From the NCBI GenBank assembly GCA_026874595.1, contig CM049307.1, forward strand, positions 4,363,579-4,427,578: a stretch of DNA of 64,000 bases. Reading direction: 5' to 3'. This document shows, in pieces, positions 1-11,758 of the stretch. Positions within the stretch are counted from its first letter, which is position 1. The number at the start of each line of letters is the position of its first letter. The translations under genes were made by a program, and so were the position numbers. The DNA is from Sipunculus nudus (lineage: Eukaryota > Annelida > Sipuncula > Golfingiida > Sipunculidae). Under the pieces are notes generated by a model. The model searched no databases and was not told where the DNA came from. It saw nothing but the letters and a program-made list of their open reading frames with translations.

Positions 1-10
1 AAGTCAGGAC

Positions 11-300
11 GCCCTCGAGCGTTTTCACCAGACATATTGCTATGACACACAGAAAGACTGGGATGAAGGAATCCACCTATTGCTGTTTGCTGTCAGAGAA
101 TCCTTTCAAGAATCCTTGGGTTTCAGTCCCTTTGAACCAGTTTTTGGACACTCTGTTCGAGGTCCATTGAAACTGCTTAAAGAAGAACTCTTGTGTGAAA
201 ATCCTGATTCTCTTAGTTTACTGTAGTATGTCTCAGACTTTCGCACTAAACTACACAATGCTTGTGAGATTGCAAGGTCAAATCTAAAAACTGCACCAGA
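11..300 (+). pseudogene. Integrase C-terminal fragment of Gmr1-like element
   Basis: The frame from base 11 reads ALERFHQTYCYDTQKDWDEG and then LLFAVRESFQESLGFSPFEP, the usual end of a gypsy integrase core before the GPY/F-like module. A TAG at 225-227 interrupts the frame, and the sequence resumes in another frame towards the VNMLKPYY motif at the start of the next ORF. It is cut at its 5' side by the window edge. Confidence 0.75.
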
Positions 301-1557
301 TTGACACCAGATAGGCGAAAGAAGAAGAAGAAACAACTGTGCCAGGTTAACATGTTGAAACCATATTATGACAGAAATAGCACATCAGATGTTGTACATA
401 ATGTTACTGCTGTAAATTGCGTAAACACTGACCCTGACCCAGTTAAAGTAGATACTGATTGTAAGTGTGATGTAGACATTCAGTGTGGTACAGTACCATT
501 AAAAAACTCAGACGTGCTTAACAACCTGGATGCCAAACTGTCACACCTTACCGCACAACAACAACAAGACCTCAAGAACCTGCTGCAAAATTATGAGCAT
601 TTGTTTAGTGACATTCCATCGCAAACTAACATATTGTGCCATGACGTCGATGTTGGCAAGGCAAGCACAGTCAAGCAACATCCTTATAGACTGAATCCAG
701 AAAAGCAAAAGTATCTACAGGATGAGATTCAATATTTGCTGGACCATGATTTTATTGAATCTAGTAACAGTAACTGGAGTTCACCATGTATTCTTGTGCC
801 AAAACCTGATGGAAGTTACTGTATGTGCACAGATTATCGAAAACTGAACTCTGTCACCAAGACTGACACGTTCCCGATTCCGAGGATCGATGATTGTATT
901 GATAGAGTCAGTAGCTCCAGAAATGTCTCCAAGGTTGACTTGCTAAAAGGATTCTGGCAAGTTCCGCTGACAGAACGAGCGAAAGAAGTGTCCGCATTTG
1001 TGAGGCCGCAAGGACTGTACCAGTATAAAGTTATGCCATTTGACATGAAGAACTCACAAGCCACGTTCAAGCGCCTCATCCATATGGTTGTCAAGTACAT
1101 TCAGGGCTGCGATGCATATATTGATGACCTTATCGTGTACAGTGACACCTGGGAGAAACATCTGCAAATTCTTTGCGACCTCTTCAAAAGACTCAGTGAA
1201 GCGCGTCTGACCATCAATGTAGTAAAATCTGAGTTTTGTCATGCACAAGTAACATTTTTGGGTCATATTGTAGGGCAGGGTCAGGAAAAACCTGTTGATG
1301 CTGAGATAAGAGCTATTTCTGCATTTCCTAGACCAGAGAACAAAAAGCAAATAATGCGTTTTCTTGGTATGGTTGGATACTACAGGAAGTTTTGTCCAAA
1401 TTTTTCTGCTGTAGCTGAACCTTTAAATAATTTGTTAAAGAAGAAACAAAAGTTTGTATGGAATGTTCAGTGTGAAAATGCATTTCAGAATTTGAAAGCA
1501 ATTCTGCAAAGTTCACCAGTTTTGGTAGCTCCAGACTTTCTGTGCCTTTTAAGTTAG
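301..1557 (+). pseudogene. pol fragment: reverse transcriptase (418 codons open)
   Basis: The open frame begins in the integrase-RT linker (VNMLKPYYDR at about residues 16-25) and then holds a full gypsy-type reverse transcriptase. Visible blocks in order are WSSPCILVPKPDGSY, TDYRKLN, KVDLLKGFWQVPL, MPFDMKNSQATF, the catalytic YIDDLIVYSD, TFLGHIV and the thumb motif MRFLGMVGYYRKFCPNFS. The MPFDMKN block differs from the usual MPFGMKN, and one residue before the TDYRKLN block is odd, which fits decay. A frameshift at about 1540 ends the ORF where the RNase H should begin, so the 418-residue product is not a complete pol. The ATG at 343 is as plausible a first Met as any upstream one, because the element is normally read as a polyprotein. 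Confidence 0.8.
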
Positions 1558-1923
1558 CTGTAGATGCTAGTGATACTGCTGCTGATGCTGTGTTGTTACA
1601 AGAAGGCAATGATGGCATCAATCATCCAATTTGTTATTTCTCATGAAAGTTTAATGCAAACCAGAAAAACTACTCCACTATTGAAAAAAGAATTTTTGGC
1701 TTTGATTTTGGCATTGTAACATTTTGAAGTTTATGTAACTTCATCAGTCAGGCCTATCATTGTCTTCAGTGATCACAATCCCCTCACGATCATGAACAAG
1801 CTGAAGTGTAAAAATCAAAGATTGTTGAGATGGAGTTTGTTCTTACAGGATTACAACCTTGAAATCAAACACATTAAAGGGAAAGACAATGTACTTGCTG
1901 ATTGCTTATCGAGATGTTTATGA
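1530..1923 (+). pseudogene. RNase H domain of Gmr1-like element, frameshifted
   Basis: After the frameshift the reading continues with FKLAVDASDTAADAVLLQEG, the RNase H start, then FSDHNPLTIMNKL and LRWSLFLQDYNLEIKHIKGK, and finishes with NVLADCLSR and a TGA at 1921-1923. At least one stop (near 1644) and another frameshift (near 1690) break it. Confidence 0.75.
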
Positions 1924-2038
1924 AATGTTGTAAACGAAATGTTTACGTAATGTTGTAAATAATATGGTTTTGAAATGTAATAATTTATTGATTGTGATCG
2001 CAAAAAGAAAGTTATGAGAAAACTTTCTTTTTTCATAT

Positions 2039-2050
2039 AGGAGGGGGGGG
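2039..2050 (+). other. Polypurine tract
   Basis: A run of A and G, mostly G, sits directly against the LTR start, where plus-strand DNA synthesis of an LTR element is primed. Confidence 0.65.
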
Positions 2051-2797
2051 TGTTACAGGTGCCCTTTTTATTATGTGACACGGCCATAACTCGTGTTGTG
2101 GCGCCTGTGTCTGGCTGCGTATTGCATTCTCTCTTTAATCCGTACTGGTTGAACTCTCGTTGTCATGCTAGCTTGGGGCTTTCTCGCCTGGCTGAGATCA
2201 CGTGTGAACCCTAGTATGTAGAGGCACAGCAATGTTCTTCTAGATGATATCTGTAACGCGTGTTTAATGTGTATTATGTTAGATCCTTAGACTGTTCGAG
2301 AAGTGGAAAATTCTGGGCTTTGGGCAAGAAGTTATAAATAGGGGGCTGTGTTTAGAACAAGAGAGGTGAGAGAATATTCCAGCAGACGGAAGCAAGTTAG
2401 TCAGTATGGGACCTATCCGATTGTCCAGCAATTTCAGGGATTCTACTATTACTAACTCTATACAATCTGGTGCTGCTGCCTCAAGTTTACTTTCTGGATT
2501 GTTACAAGAGCTTTACATTGGACTGTTATTCTCTGGGAGAGTTTGTGTGGACTTTTCATCGGGTATATACATTTAAATGGCCTTAATGTTGTGACAGTGG
2601 TGGTATCCAGGTACTGTCCACTATGTTTATTTTACTGTGTGATTGTATTGATTTGCTGTTATACTGTGTCATTGTATTGATTTAGTGTATTGTAATGTTA
2701 GGGTGGTTTTAAGAATAAATTATAGTTTTTTGTTTACAAAAAAACCACTGACTTCTTCATTCATTCCCCTAGACATTTCAGGCTGCCTAGTGTTACA
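2051..2797 (+). repeat. 3' LTR of the Gmr1-like element
   Basis: The LTR starts TGTTACAG right after the purine tract and ends TGTTACA, that is TG...CA, giving about 747 bp. A TATA box (TATAAATA) lies at 2333-2340, and an AATAAA poly(A) signal lies near 2714. The 5' LTR is outside the window, so neither LTR identity nor a target-site duplication can be checked. Confidence 0.7.
2333..2340 (+). promoter_or_regulatory. TATA box in the LTR
   Basis: TATAAATA in the middle of the LTR, followed by about 60 bp before a plausible start of the R region. Position and motif fit an LTR promoter; the function is inferred. Confidence 0.5.
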
Positions 2798-3834
2798 GAA
2801 TCTGATTTTTTTTATCTTGATTGATTAATACAATTTGATGCTTATATTTGGTGAAGAAAAAACAAAACAAATAACTTTTTTTCTCAGTTTTTAGGGCAGT
2901 ACGATAGAGTGGGTTTAAAGATTTTGTTCATATATTGAATAATATCACAATTTTATTCTAGGTACCTGAAGCATTATTCATATTGTATGACATGCATTAA
3001 TATGATAATTAGAAGGATTATTTTTAATATGTATCCATGTTGCATTATGACACATTATTGATACTAGTTCACTGTTAAAATTTATGACTTGCATTGATAT
3101 GATGTTTAGCCAGATATATTATAATTTTTTGTTGTAATGTGACAGTTGAGTGATACTGTTTCAATGTTTAACAAGCTTTACTGTAATCTTCAGCAGGTTT
3201 GTTATTATTTGCATTGAATCATCATGATATGAGGCAATAGATGAGGCAATATATTTATGGTTTCACAGAGCAACACTCCTTTTAACGTTGGTACGATAAG
3301 ATTATTTCTGGAGTAAGGTCAGAGGTCATATTTCAGACTTGCAATGCATTGATCTTTGATACAAGAAGAATTCGATGAAAAAATTTCATTATGCTTAGAT
3401 ATTATATATAATTGCATAATTAACATAAACTACAGGTTTATGCTGTGATTATACAGCTCGTGGATAGAGTATTTAACTGACAGTGCGTTAGAAACATTGG
3501 TTTAATGTACTGGTTTAATACAGGTATTTTTAAACGCGACATCAACATTAATCGAGTGTATTGTTGTGAACGTTATAGGGAATGTCACGTATGGCCGTGT
3601 ACTTGAAATAAAAATATGTTTTACCCCCAGACCTTTCACATTGAGTTACAGGATTGGTAAAAGAACCCCAGGTTGCATGTGACATCTATAATGATTCATT
3701 AATACTTGCTAATTGATACTTGCATCTTCTCTTCTGGTTTGTCTCTGCCTTTCCCCCACACAGGTTTTCAGCTTCCTTCAGCTAATTCTGACTCCTTGGT
3801 GAATACACCATCCTCACTTTATGATAACTGTGTA
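2798..3834. other. AT-rich intergenic DNA, nothing recognised
   Basis: No supported ORF, RNA gene or transposon end was seen between the LTR and the minisatellite. Confidence 0.6.
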
Positions 3835-4775
3835 CAAATTAGACTCAGTGTACAAATAAGACTCAAGATGCAAATTAGACTTAGTGTACAAATAGGACTC
3901 AGGGTACAGATAAGAGTCAGTGTACAAATTAGACTTAGTGTACAAATAAGACTCTGGGAACAAATAAGACTCAGGGTACAAATTAGACTTAGTGTACAAA
4001 TAAGACTAAGTGTACAAATTAGACTTAGTGTACAAATAAGACTCAGTGTACGAATTAGACTTAGTGTACAAATAAGACTCATGGTACAAATATGACTCAG
4101 GGTCGAATTAGACTTAGTGTACAAATAAAACTCAGGGTACAAATTAGACTTAGTGTACAAATAAGACTGAGTATACAAATTAGACTTAGTATGCAAATAA
4201 GACTTAGGGTACAAATAAGACTCTGGATACAAATTAGACTCTGTGTACAAATAAGACTCAGTGTGCAAATAAGTCTCAGGGTAAAATAAGACTTGGGGTA
4301 CAAATTAGACTTATAAATAAGACTCAGGGTACAAATAAGAGTCAGTGTACCAATTACACTTAGTGTACAAATTAGACTCAAGGTACAAATAAGACTCAGG
4401 GTCGAATTAGACTTAGTGTTCAAATAAAATCAGGGTACAAATTAGACTTAGGTACAAATAAGACTGAGTGAACAAATTAGACTTAGTATGAAAATAAGAC
4501 TTAGTGTAAAAATAAGACTCTGGGTAAAATTAGACTCAGTGTACAAACAAGACTCAGTGTGCAAATAAGACTCGGGGTAAAAATAAGACTCAGGGTACAA
4601 ATTAGACTTATAAATAAGACTCAGAGTACAAATAAGACTCAAGGTACAAATAAGACTCTGGGTACAAATTAGACTTATAAATAAGACTCAGAGTACAAAT
4701 AAAACTCAGGGTACAAATTACTTATAAATAAAAATCAGAGTACAAATAAAACTCAAGTGTACAAATTTGACTTTA
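3835..4775. repeat. 18-bp minisatellite
   Basis: About 50 degenerate copies of an 18-bp unit of the form ACAAATAAGACTCAGTGT. Two variants often alternate, one with AATAAGACTCAG and one with AATTAGACTTAG, which suggests a 36-bp dimer stage. Because 18 is a multiple of three, it gives long but meaningless ORFs on both strands. Confidence 0.95.
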
Positions 4776-4991
4776 GCTGATGACTTTAAGTCATCTGTGC
4801 TAAAAGCCATCTAAGCTGTCTATATATGTGAATTGTTGCAGTTATCCCCAGTGCAGATTATTCAGGGATATAAAGCCATTTAAGAGAGTAACTTTGAAGA
4901 AGCCTTATGATAGATCATTTTACAGCAACAGAAATGGACAGCACAAAATACCATGGTTCAACCCAACTCCCCCCTCCCCACTAACACACAC

Positions 4992-5455
4992 AAGGGTTGG
5001 GGTCAAATATGCATTTGTATTTGTATTTAAATATAGTCAAAGGGTATAATTTGTATTTGTATTTGTGATGTGCAAAATGATAATATTTGTATTTATCTTA
5101 ATATTTGATGTATTTGATCAAATACTGCACAAATACATGCATAAATGAACATTCATATCTGGCATTGAGGAACTTATTCTCTTGCGTTGTCACGGGAATA
5201 TTTTTAAACATTGTTGAATATAGAAGGACTCTGATCTAGGACTATGATCAAGTAGACATTATGAATATTTATGGTGCTGGAAATTAATAAACATTCTGTA
5301 TAACCAATATTTGTGTATTTGTATTTGATGTTCTGTATTTAATTTTATTTGTTTTTAACTACACCCATCGTATTTGTAGTTGTATTTGGAGGTGAACAGC
5401 TCTCATATTTATATTTATATTTGTATTTGGCATACTGTATTTGACCCCAGCCCTG
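4992..5455. mobile_element. hAT-like MITE with TTTGTA-rich interior
   Basis: Ends are inverted: GGGTTGGGGTCAAATA on the left and the complement of GGGCTGGGGTCAAATA on the right. The interior is mostly degenerate TATTTG repeats. It sits in a CA-rich tract, so the target duplication cannot be read clearly. Confidence 0.6.
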
Positions 5456-7942
5456 ACACACACACACACACACAAAGCTGATAAGTGATAATGTCCTAAT
5501 CATGTTTTTGTACTCTCAAAGTCTGTCAATCAATAATGTACAAGAAAACAATGTTTAGATTAGTTGAGATTGACTAGATTTATTTCCAATAAATATATTT
5601 CACATTTCAAAATAAAGGCAGCACCTTGCTCAGACTCATATACATTCATATGCAACAATGATAACTTCATGACATGAACAACGGGATCATATGAATGAAA
5701 TGATCAATCAATACTTTTAAATCTAGACCTGAGCCTGACAGACTGTACACATCATTTGCTTTGTTCATTTGCATACTCATAAGTCATCTAAAGCCTAATT
5801 GAAATCTATCACAATTCCATCTGAGAAAATATATGATCAAGGACAAAACAACACTTGATCATAAACTAAATGTTTACATCTGGATGCCTTCCATTTAACA
5901 AAATCAAAGACTCGGGTAGGCCTACTTCTTGAATATCATTAACAGTGATACCACCTATGCTTCTTCTAGCCATCTTGTGATCATTTAGTGAAATAAAATA
6001 CCAAACTCCAGCATTTGAAGGATATTTACACTGTCATGTAATTAATCAAATTCACACAACCACTGTAGGTTAATGAGAAATCTTAAAAATAGAAAGAGAA
6101 AAGTTTCACAGTTTAACACCAGGTGTCACTAACATAATCCTGTGATATTATCATAAAATTTATAATAATATTTAAAAGTATCACATTTTCCCAAATATTT
6201 TAACATATATTATAAAGGAAATGGTCAATTGTCTGAATTCAAAAAGAAGTCATGCAGAGCAAAAATGGAGCCCACACCACTTTAAATAAACAATGTAATA
6301 TGCAAAAGGTAAATATGCATAAAAATGTCATATACACAGCCAGGCCAGTGTTGAGGAAACAAGTTAAAAACAAAAAAAAATAAAACTGAGATATGATGAT
6401 ATAATTATAAACATACTGTTACAACATAGCTAAGATTATTTGGTACATTGTGTATGATTAGTACATTCTGCTTAATACATGTCAAATTGTATGGCTTTAT
6501 CATCCATTTTTGAGTACCATTTAAAAACTAATTAAAGCCTTTTATAACTTTTTATAATTTTTATAACTTTTTATAACCTTTTAAAAAGCCTTTTATGATA
6601 GAGCTCATACTGCTTGTACAGTCCTATATGTACCAGTACAGACTGTACACTTCATATCAAATTAATTTTTATATATAACTACAATGATTAGAAAATAACC
6701 AACCTGCCAGAAAATTGAAATTCATTACTTTTTTATGACAGTCTGAACACTTTATTAAATTTAGAATTTCTAAGGAAACACTAGCTCTGTTATTAATAAA
6801 AAAAATACAATTGTGCACTACTATATCAAAAGGTGGAAACACTAAAACTGTCATAAATTCAATGATACCAGTTCTTTCAGCACAAATATCCATGGCAATG
6901 GCAAGTAGTCTAATGATAATGAATAAATGTGTTCTAAACACCAAAAATGCCATACATAAATCAACATGTAATATTTCATATCCAATGTCACAATTAATCA
7001 TTAAATATCATTGTGAAAATCTGTTATCAGACAGATGACGGATGAATGCTACACGATAATAAAAGTTGAGATCTCAGCAATACTAACAGAAAAAAATCAA
7101 TGCTAATGAGAAGTTTACATGAGGTCAACTGATAACTGTCCGCAAATTTACAGGACATCCAGCCAGGGTTGCAACAAAAAATGAAGCTCTTTAAAAATTC
7201 TTCTGTACTCATATAAACTTCTGACTTATAACAAAGATCATTTCTTTATATTCACAGCTCTCACATTTAACTACCATCTCAGTCATTTTATCACCTGTAG
7301 TCTCAATGTCCAGACTATCCTGACCTGGGAATGGGTACTTGTACCCTGCATAACTCTACCTTAACCTGGATGAAATGATTAGGAAGTTGAACAGAACCTG
7401 TACGTGAGGTTTAAGTAAAATTACCGGGTATAATGTACACAAGGTATGTGAGCTACTGTGAATGGACATATTGACTTATATACAGTTAAATGTATGGAAT
7501 TATTAATTGTTCAGAATTGAACTAAAATTATGTGTACTAATATCCAAGTACTTTCTAAAGCACTTGGAACATTACATGGACACATACCTGACTACCTCAC
7601 AGGTGTCTGTACCTGATCATCTTGTGAGTACCTTTACTGGGGTACTGCCACTTGCAGCAGGCCCTTATCACGCAGACTATATAGATATTAAAGAATCTAC
7701 ACGCTGACTGATGTTAACATCATATACTGCTAATGTTTATGACTGATGAGATTCAATATCTCCCTCCAGCTGGAGATTCTACTCAGATAAGATACAGACT
7801 GGCACCTTCATAAAGCCCTCGCAACAGATCAAGCTGCAAGATGACTGATATTACAGTGTTTTCCTATATAATGTACCAGTAAATAGTATGTGATTCTACT
7901 AGAACAAAAATTTCTAGATCTGTAACCAAACATTATCTCAAA
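5456..7942. other. AT-rich intergenic DNA downstream of the C2orf68 homologue
   Basis: A short CA run at 5456-5474 is followed by unique-looking AT-rich sequence. No supported gene; the ORFs here are short and lack family resemblance. It could contain transcript ends of the minus-strand gene, but no clear signal fixes one. Confidence 0.5.
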
Positions 7943-9166
7943 ATCATGATTTAATACATATCATGATACTTCACTCATGATCATGATATAATACAAATCA
8001 TGATACTTCACTCATGATCATGATATAATACATATCATGATACTTCACTCATGATCATGATATAATACAAATCATGATACTTCACTCATGATCATGATAT
8101 AATACATATCATGATACTTCACTCATGATCATGATATAATACATATCATGATACTTCACTCATGATCATGATATAATACATATCATGATACTTCACTCAT
8201 GATCATGATATAATACATATCATGATACTTCACTCATGATCATGATATAATACATATCATGATACTTCACTCATGATCATGATATAATACAAATCATGAT
8301 ACTTCACTCATGATCATGATATTATACATATCATGATACTTCACTCATGATCATGATATAATACATATCATGATACTTCACTCATGATCATGATATAATA
8401 CAAATCATGATACTTCACTCATGATCATGATATAATACATATCATGATACTTCACTCATGATCATGATATAATACATATCATGATACTTCACTCATGATC
8501 ATGATATAATACATATCATGATACTTCACTCATGATCATGATATAATACATATCATGATACTTCACTCATGATCATGATATAATACATATCATGATACTT
8601 CACTCATGATCATGATATAATACAAATCATGATACTTCACTCATGATCATGATATAATACATATCATGATACTTCACTCATGATCATGATATAATACATA
8701 TCATGATACTTCACTCATGATCATGATATAATACATATCATGATACTTCACTCATGATCATGATATAATACATATCATGATACTTCACTCATGATCATGA
8801 TATAATACATATCATGATACTTCACTCATGATCATGATATAATACAAATCATGATACTTCACTCATGATCATGATATTATACATATCATGATACTTCACT
8901 CATGATCATGATATAATACATATCATGATACTTCACTCATGATCATGATATAATACAAATCATGATACTTCACTCATGATCATGATATAATACATATCAT
9001 GATACTTCACTCATGATCATGATATAATACATATCATGATACTTCACTCATGATCATGATATAATACATATCATGATACTTCACTCATGATCATGATATA
9101 ATACATATCATGATACTTCACTCATGATCATGATATAATACATATCATGATACTTCACTCATGATC
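7943..9166. repeat. 37-bp satellite, about 33 copies, with 555-bp higher-order repeat
   Basis: Near-identical 37-bp units built from short palindromes (ATGATCAT, ATCATGAT). Units differ at one or two sites: ACAAATC versus ACATATC, and rare ATTATAC. The order of variants repeats after 15 units: the rare ATTATAC unit occurs at about 8321 and again at 8876, exactly 555 bp apart. This shows a recent block duplication inside an already homogeneous array. Confidence 0.95.
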
Positions 9167-9796
9167 AACACAAGTCACAGCACATATAAGGTATATCACG
9201 AAAAAAATGTCCCTCTCATGTTTCAATGTTCTCTCCATCATTGCCTGTGTGTCTAAAAATCAATATATAATGCATTTGTAACAGCCCATCCTATTGGTTA
9301 ATTGACTGGTTTAATTATTTGATCAGATCCCAATTCTGGCTTATACATTTACACCTGATAGGTCTTACATGGTGCTGAACGTTGGACATCACTTTATGAT
9401 GAATGATCAGATTTCATCTATATATTCATACAGAGATCTCTGACAACTCTGATACAATACTTCACTTTATATCACAATGTATCAGTGTACTGGTATATGT
9501 TTAGCTCTTAACATAAAGCATAAAGCACTCCCATGGTAGTAATATCTGATAATACTGATGTATACTCTGAGAATTCAGTAGTTGTTTACTTACATGGTTT
9601 TTGACAGGCTCCATGGGAAGGAAGAAAATAACTGATAAAACATACACTGAGATATACAGAGGTGTAATCTTTAAATATTTTATACCTTATGTATGTATTG
9701 GTTGCAGATGAGTATGTAAATAATGTTAAATGTAATTACATCAAAAGCACTGCAGTGCTTAGAACGTGTCGGGTGATTGGGAAACTCTTTGGACTT
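9167..9796. other. Intergenic DNA, nothing recognised
   Basis: AT-rich sequence between the satellite and a MITE; no coding or structural signal seen. Confidence 0.5.
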
Positions 9797-10262
9797 TAGA
9801 CCTTGGGTCAATTCAAAAATTTAAATCCAATTCAATTCTAATTCAAACATTTTAAAAATTCAATTAAATGTGTTTAGAAAAATGTTAATATCAATTCAAT
9901 TTGATTCAATTCAAATTTAGTTCACAATTAAAAAAAGTGGTAAATGTTTAATACAAGACATTTCATTGATACATGTGTTTAAGCACAAAGTCTATGACAG
10001 ATCAGATATTAACAAGGATCTCAGCTATTTAACATGCTCTTGTGAAACTATTTTAGAGGCATCTGTATTTGAATTTAACCAAATATTTGCATGAATGAAA
10101 AGTGCTCTGAGAGAAGAGGACCTTCTAGTCAGAGACAATTATGAAAATGTGAGAGCTAGGATGTCTTTTTTTATATTTTTTTTCAATTCGATTCCAACTC
10201 ATACAAATTTCCCTTCAAATCCAATTCAATATCAATTCAATTCAGAACTGTCCCCAGGTCTG
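9797..10262. mobile_element. hAT-like MITE rich in CAATTCAATT
   Basis: Left end TAGACCTTGGGTCAATTC and right end complement CAGACCTGGGGACAGTTC are inverted repeats. The flanking 8-mers TTGGACTT and CTGGACTC match at six positions, as an aged hAT target duplication would. It lies 293 bp beyond the stop codon of the C2orf68 homologue, so it may be in that gene's 3' UTR. Confidence 0.6.
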
Positions 10263-10554
10263 CTGGACTCACCAAGTTGAGGGCACATCATTCAGACAGT
10301 CAGACTTATACTTCCCAGCAGGATCACCTATTCTGAATTCTACTTACCGGTACATGTGTAGTCACACTAGCTGATGATACCAAAAACTCAAGACGTGATA
10401 CTGTCTGCATCATTCTCTGGTATAACATACCCATGGTGCGCTGACACATTCACTGACAGGACACATGAAGGCATCCATCTTGACTGCATTGAAAGCAGCA
10501 GACACCACAGGAACACGGCACACATAAAGGGCATGACCCCCGTCAGAGGTGAGG

Positions 10555-10677
10555 TCACACCGCCTTCAGCGACTTCTCCATCTCATCTTGCAGTATGTCT
10601 GCGAGAGCTCGTGTCATTGGCACAGACAGCCCTTGTTCCTGTCCAAATCTGTTTGCTAAGGTCATCGGATCATCTTG
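10555..10677 (-). CDS. C2orf68: C2orf68 homologue, last coding exon 4
   Basis: Acceptor CTAACAG|CA, then 40 codons from QDDPMTLANRFGQEQGL to DEMEKSLKAV and a TGA at 10557-10555. It matches the family's C-terminal GDDP and ALK..IQEEI blocks. Confidence 0.88.
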   Translation of the reverse strand, partial: QDDPMTLANRFGQEQGLSVPMTRALADILQDEMEKSLKAV

Positions 10678-11229
10678 CTGTTAGTAGTAACAAAATATGA
10701 TTATGACCAACTAATCAAATTGATGGTCTGAGAGTCATTACACAAGAACAGAGATAAATAATTTTATCAAAATTACAGTAGTTAATCTATTTTATATATC
10801 ACTGTGATTAAAATACCTTATTCAATGTCACAATAGACCATTTCAGCATTACAGGCGCACATGTGCAATGACCGACCTTGAGCCCAAGGTGAAGGGTCAC
10901 CATTACCAAAACAAACTACATGCGGTCCTGACAACTTCTGCCGCTTCGTTTGCCAGATGCAGCAGATACACTGCGTAACTTGTTTCTCGGGGTTTAACAT
11001 GCCTCGTCCCAAACAATGTCGTGAGACATTGTATCAATGGTACACATGGTTTGTTAAAACAGAGCCAGCTAGTCTGTGAAAAAACACAGGAAACAACACG
11101 TGCGTTGTGCGAGTTTTGATCATTGAACGAAGGCACCAAGGCCGTGTCACGCGCATGTGGGTGCAAGTTGCCAGCAGACTAGTGGGAACATAAACAATTT
11201 TTGTTTAAAATGGTACAGACTATACTATA

Positions 11230-11266
<37 letters not shown>

Positions 11267-11509
11267 TAACATGAATGACTGGAGAAAATTTTACTGATAG
11301 CGGTACATTGGTACAAATGCGTGACAACTTAAACAGCAGGGATTTCTGTCCAATTATGTTGTGTGGCTACGTTTAGTTTAATAGTTAATATTAATATAGT
11401 ATTATAACAGCATTACTATAAGTATTAGTAATACTTTAAGCCTGCCTCTCTTTCGTAACAAAGAAAAGAAACATAATTAGATAAATATATATATATATGC
11501 GTATATAAA

Positions 11510-11566
<57 letters not shown>

Positions 11567-11670
11567 ATACACCTAGCCGCTCCCATATATTATTGTTACA
11601 TGTACTTATTGACATTTTGTACTCACTATAATCTATTAATTTACAACCACTATTAATTTAAAAATAAACA

Positions 11671-11758
<88 letters not shown>

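Larger units (their letters stand above)
1..2797 (+). mobile_element. Gmr1-like Ty3/gypsy LTR retrotransposon, 3' part
   Basis: Reading left to right there is an integrase C-terminal piece, a reverse transcriptase, an RNase H, a purine tract and an LTR. Integrase before reverse transcriptase is the copia-like order known for the Gmr1 group of Ty3/gypsy elements; ordinary gypsy elements have it after RNase H. The 5' LTR, gag, protease and most of integrase lie outside the window. The pol region has an in-frame stop and frameshifts, so this copy is dead. Confidence 0.85.

Noticed and set aside
3706-4642. ORFs with repeated VQIRLS or SLICTL
   Set aside because: Translations of the 18-bp minisatellite in several frames.
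7943-9166. CRISPR array
   Set aside because: Regular 37-bp repeats but no unique spacers; this is a eukaryotic satellite.
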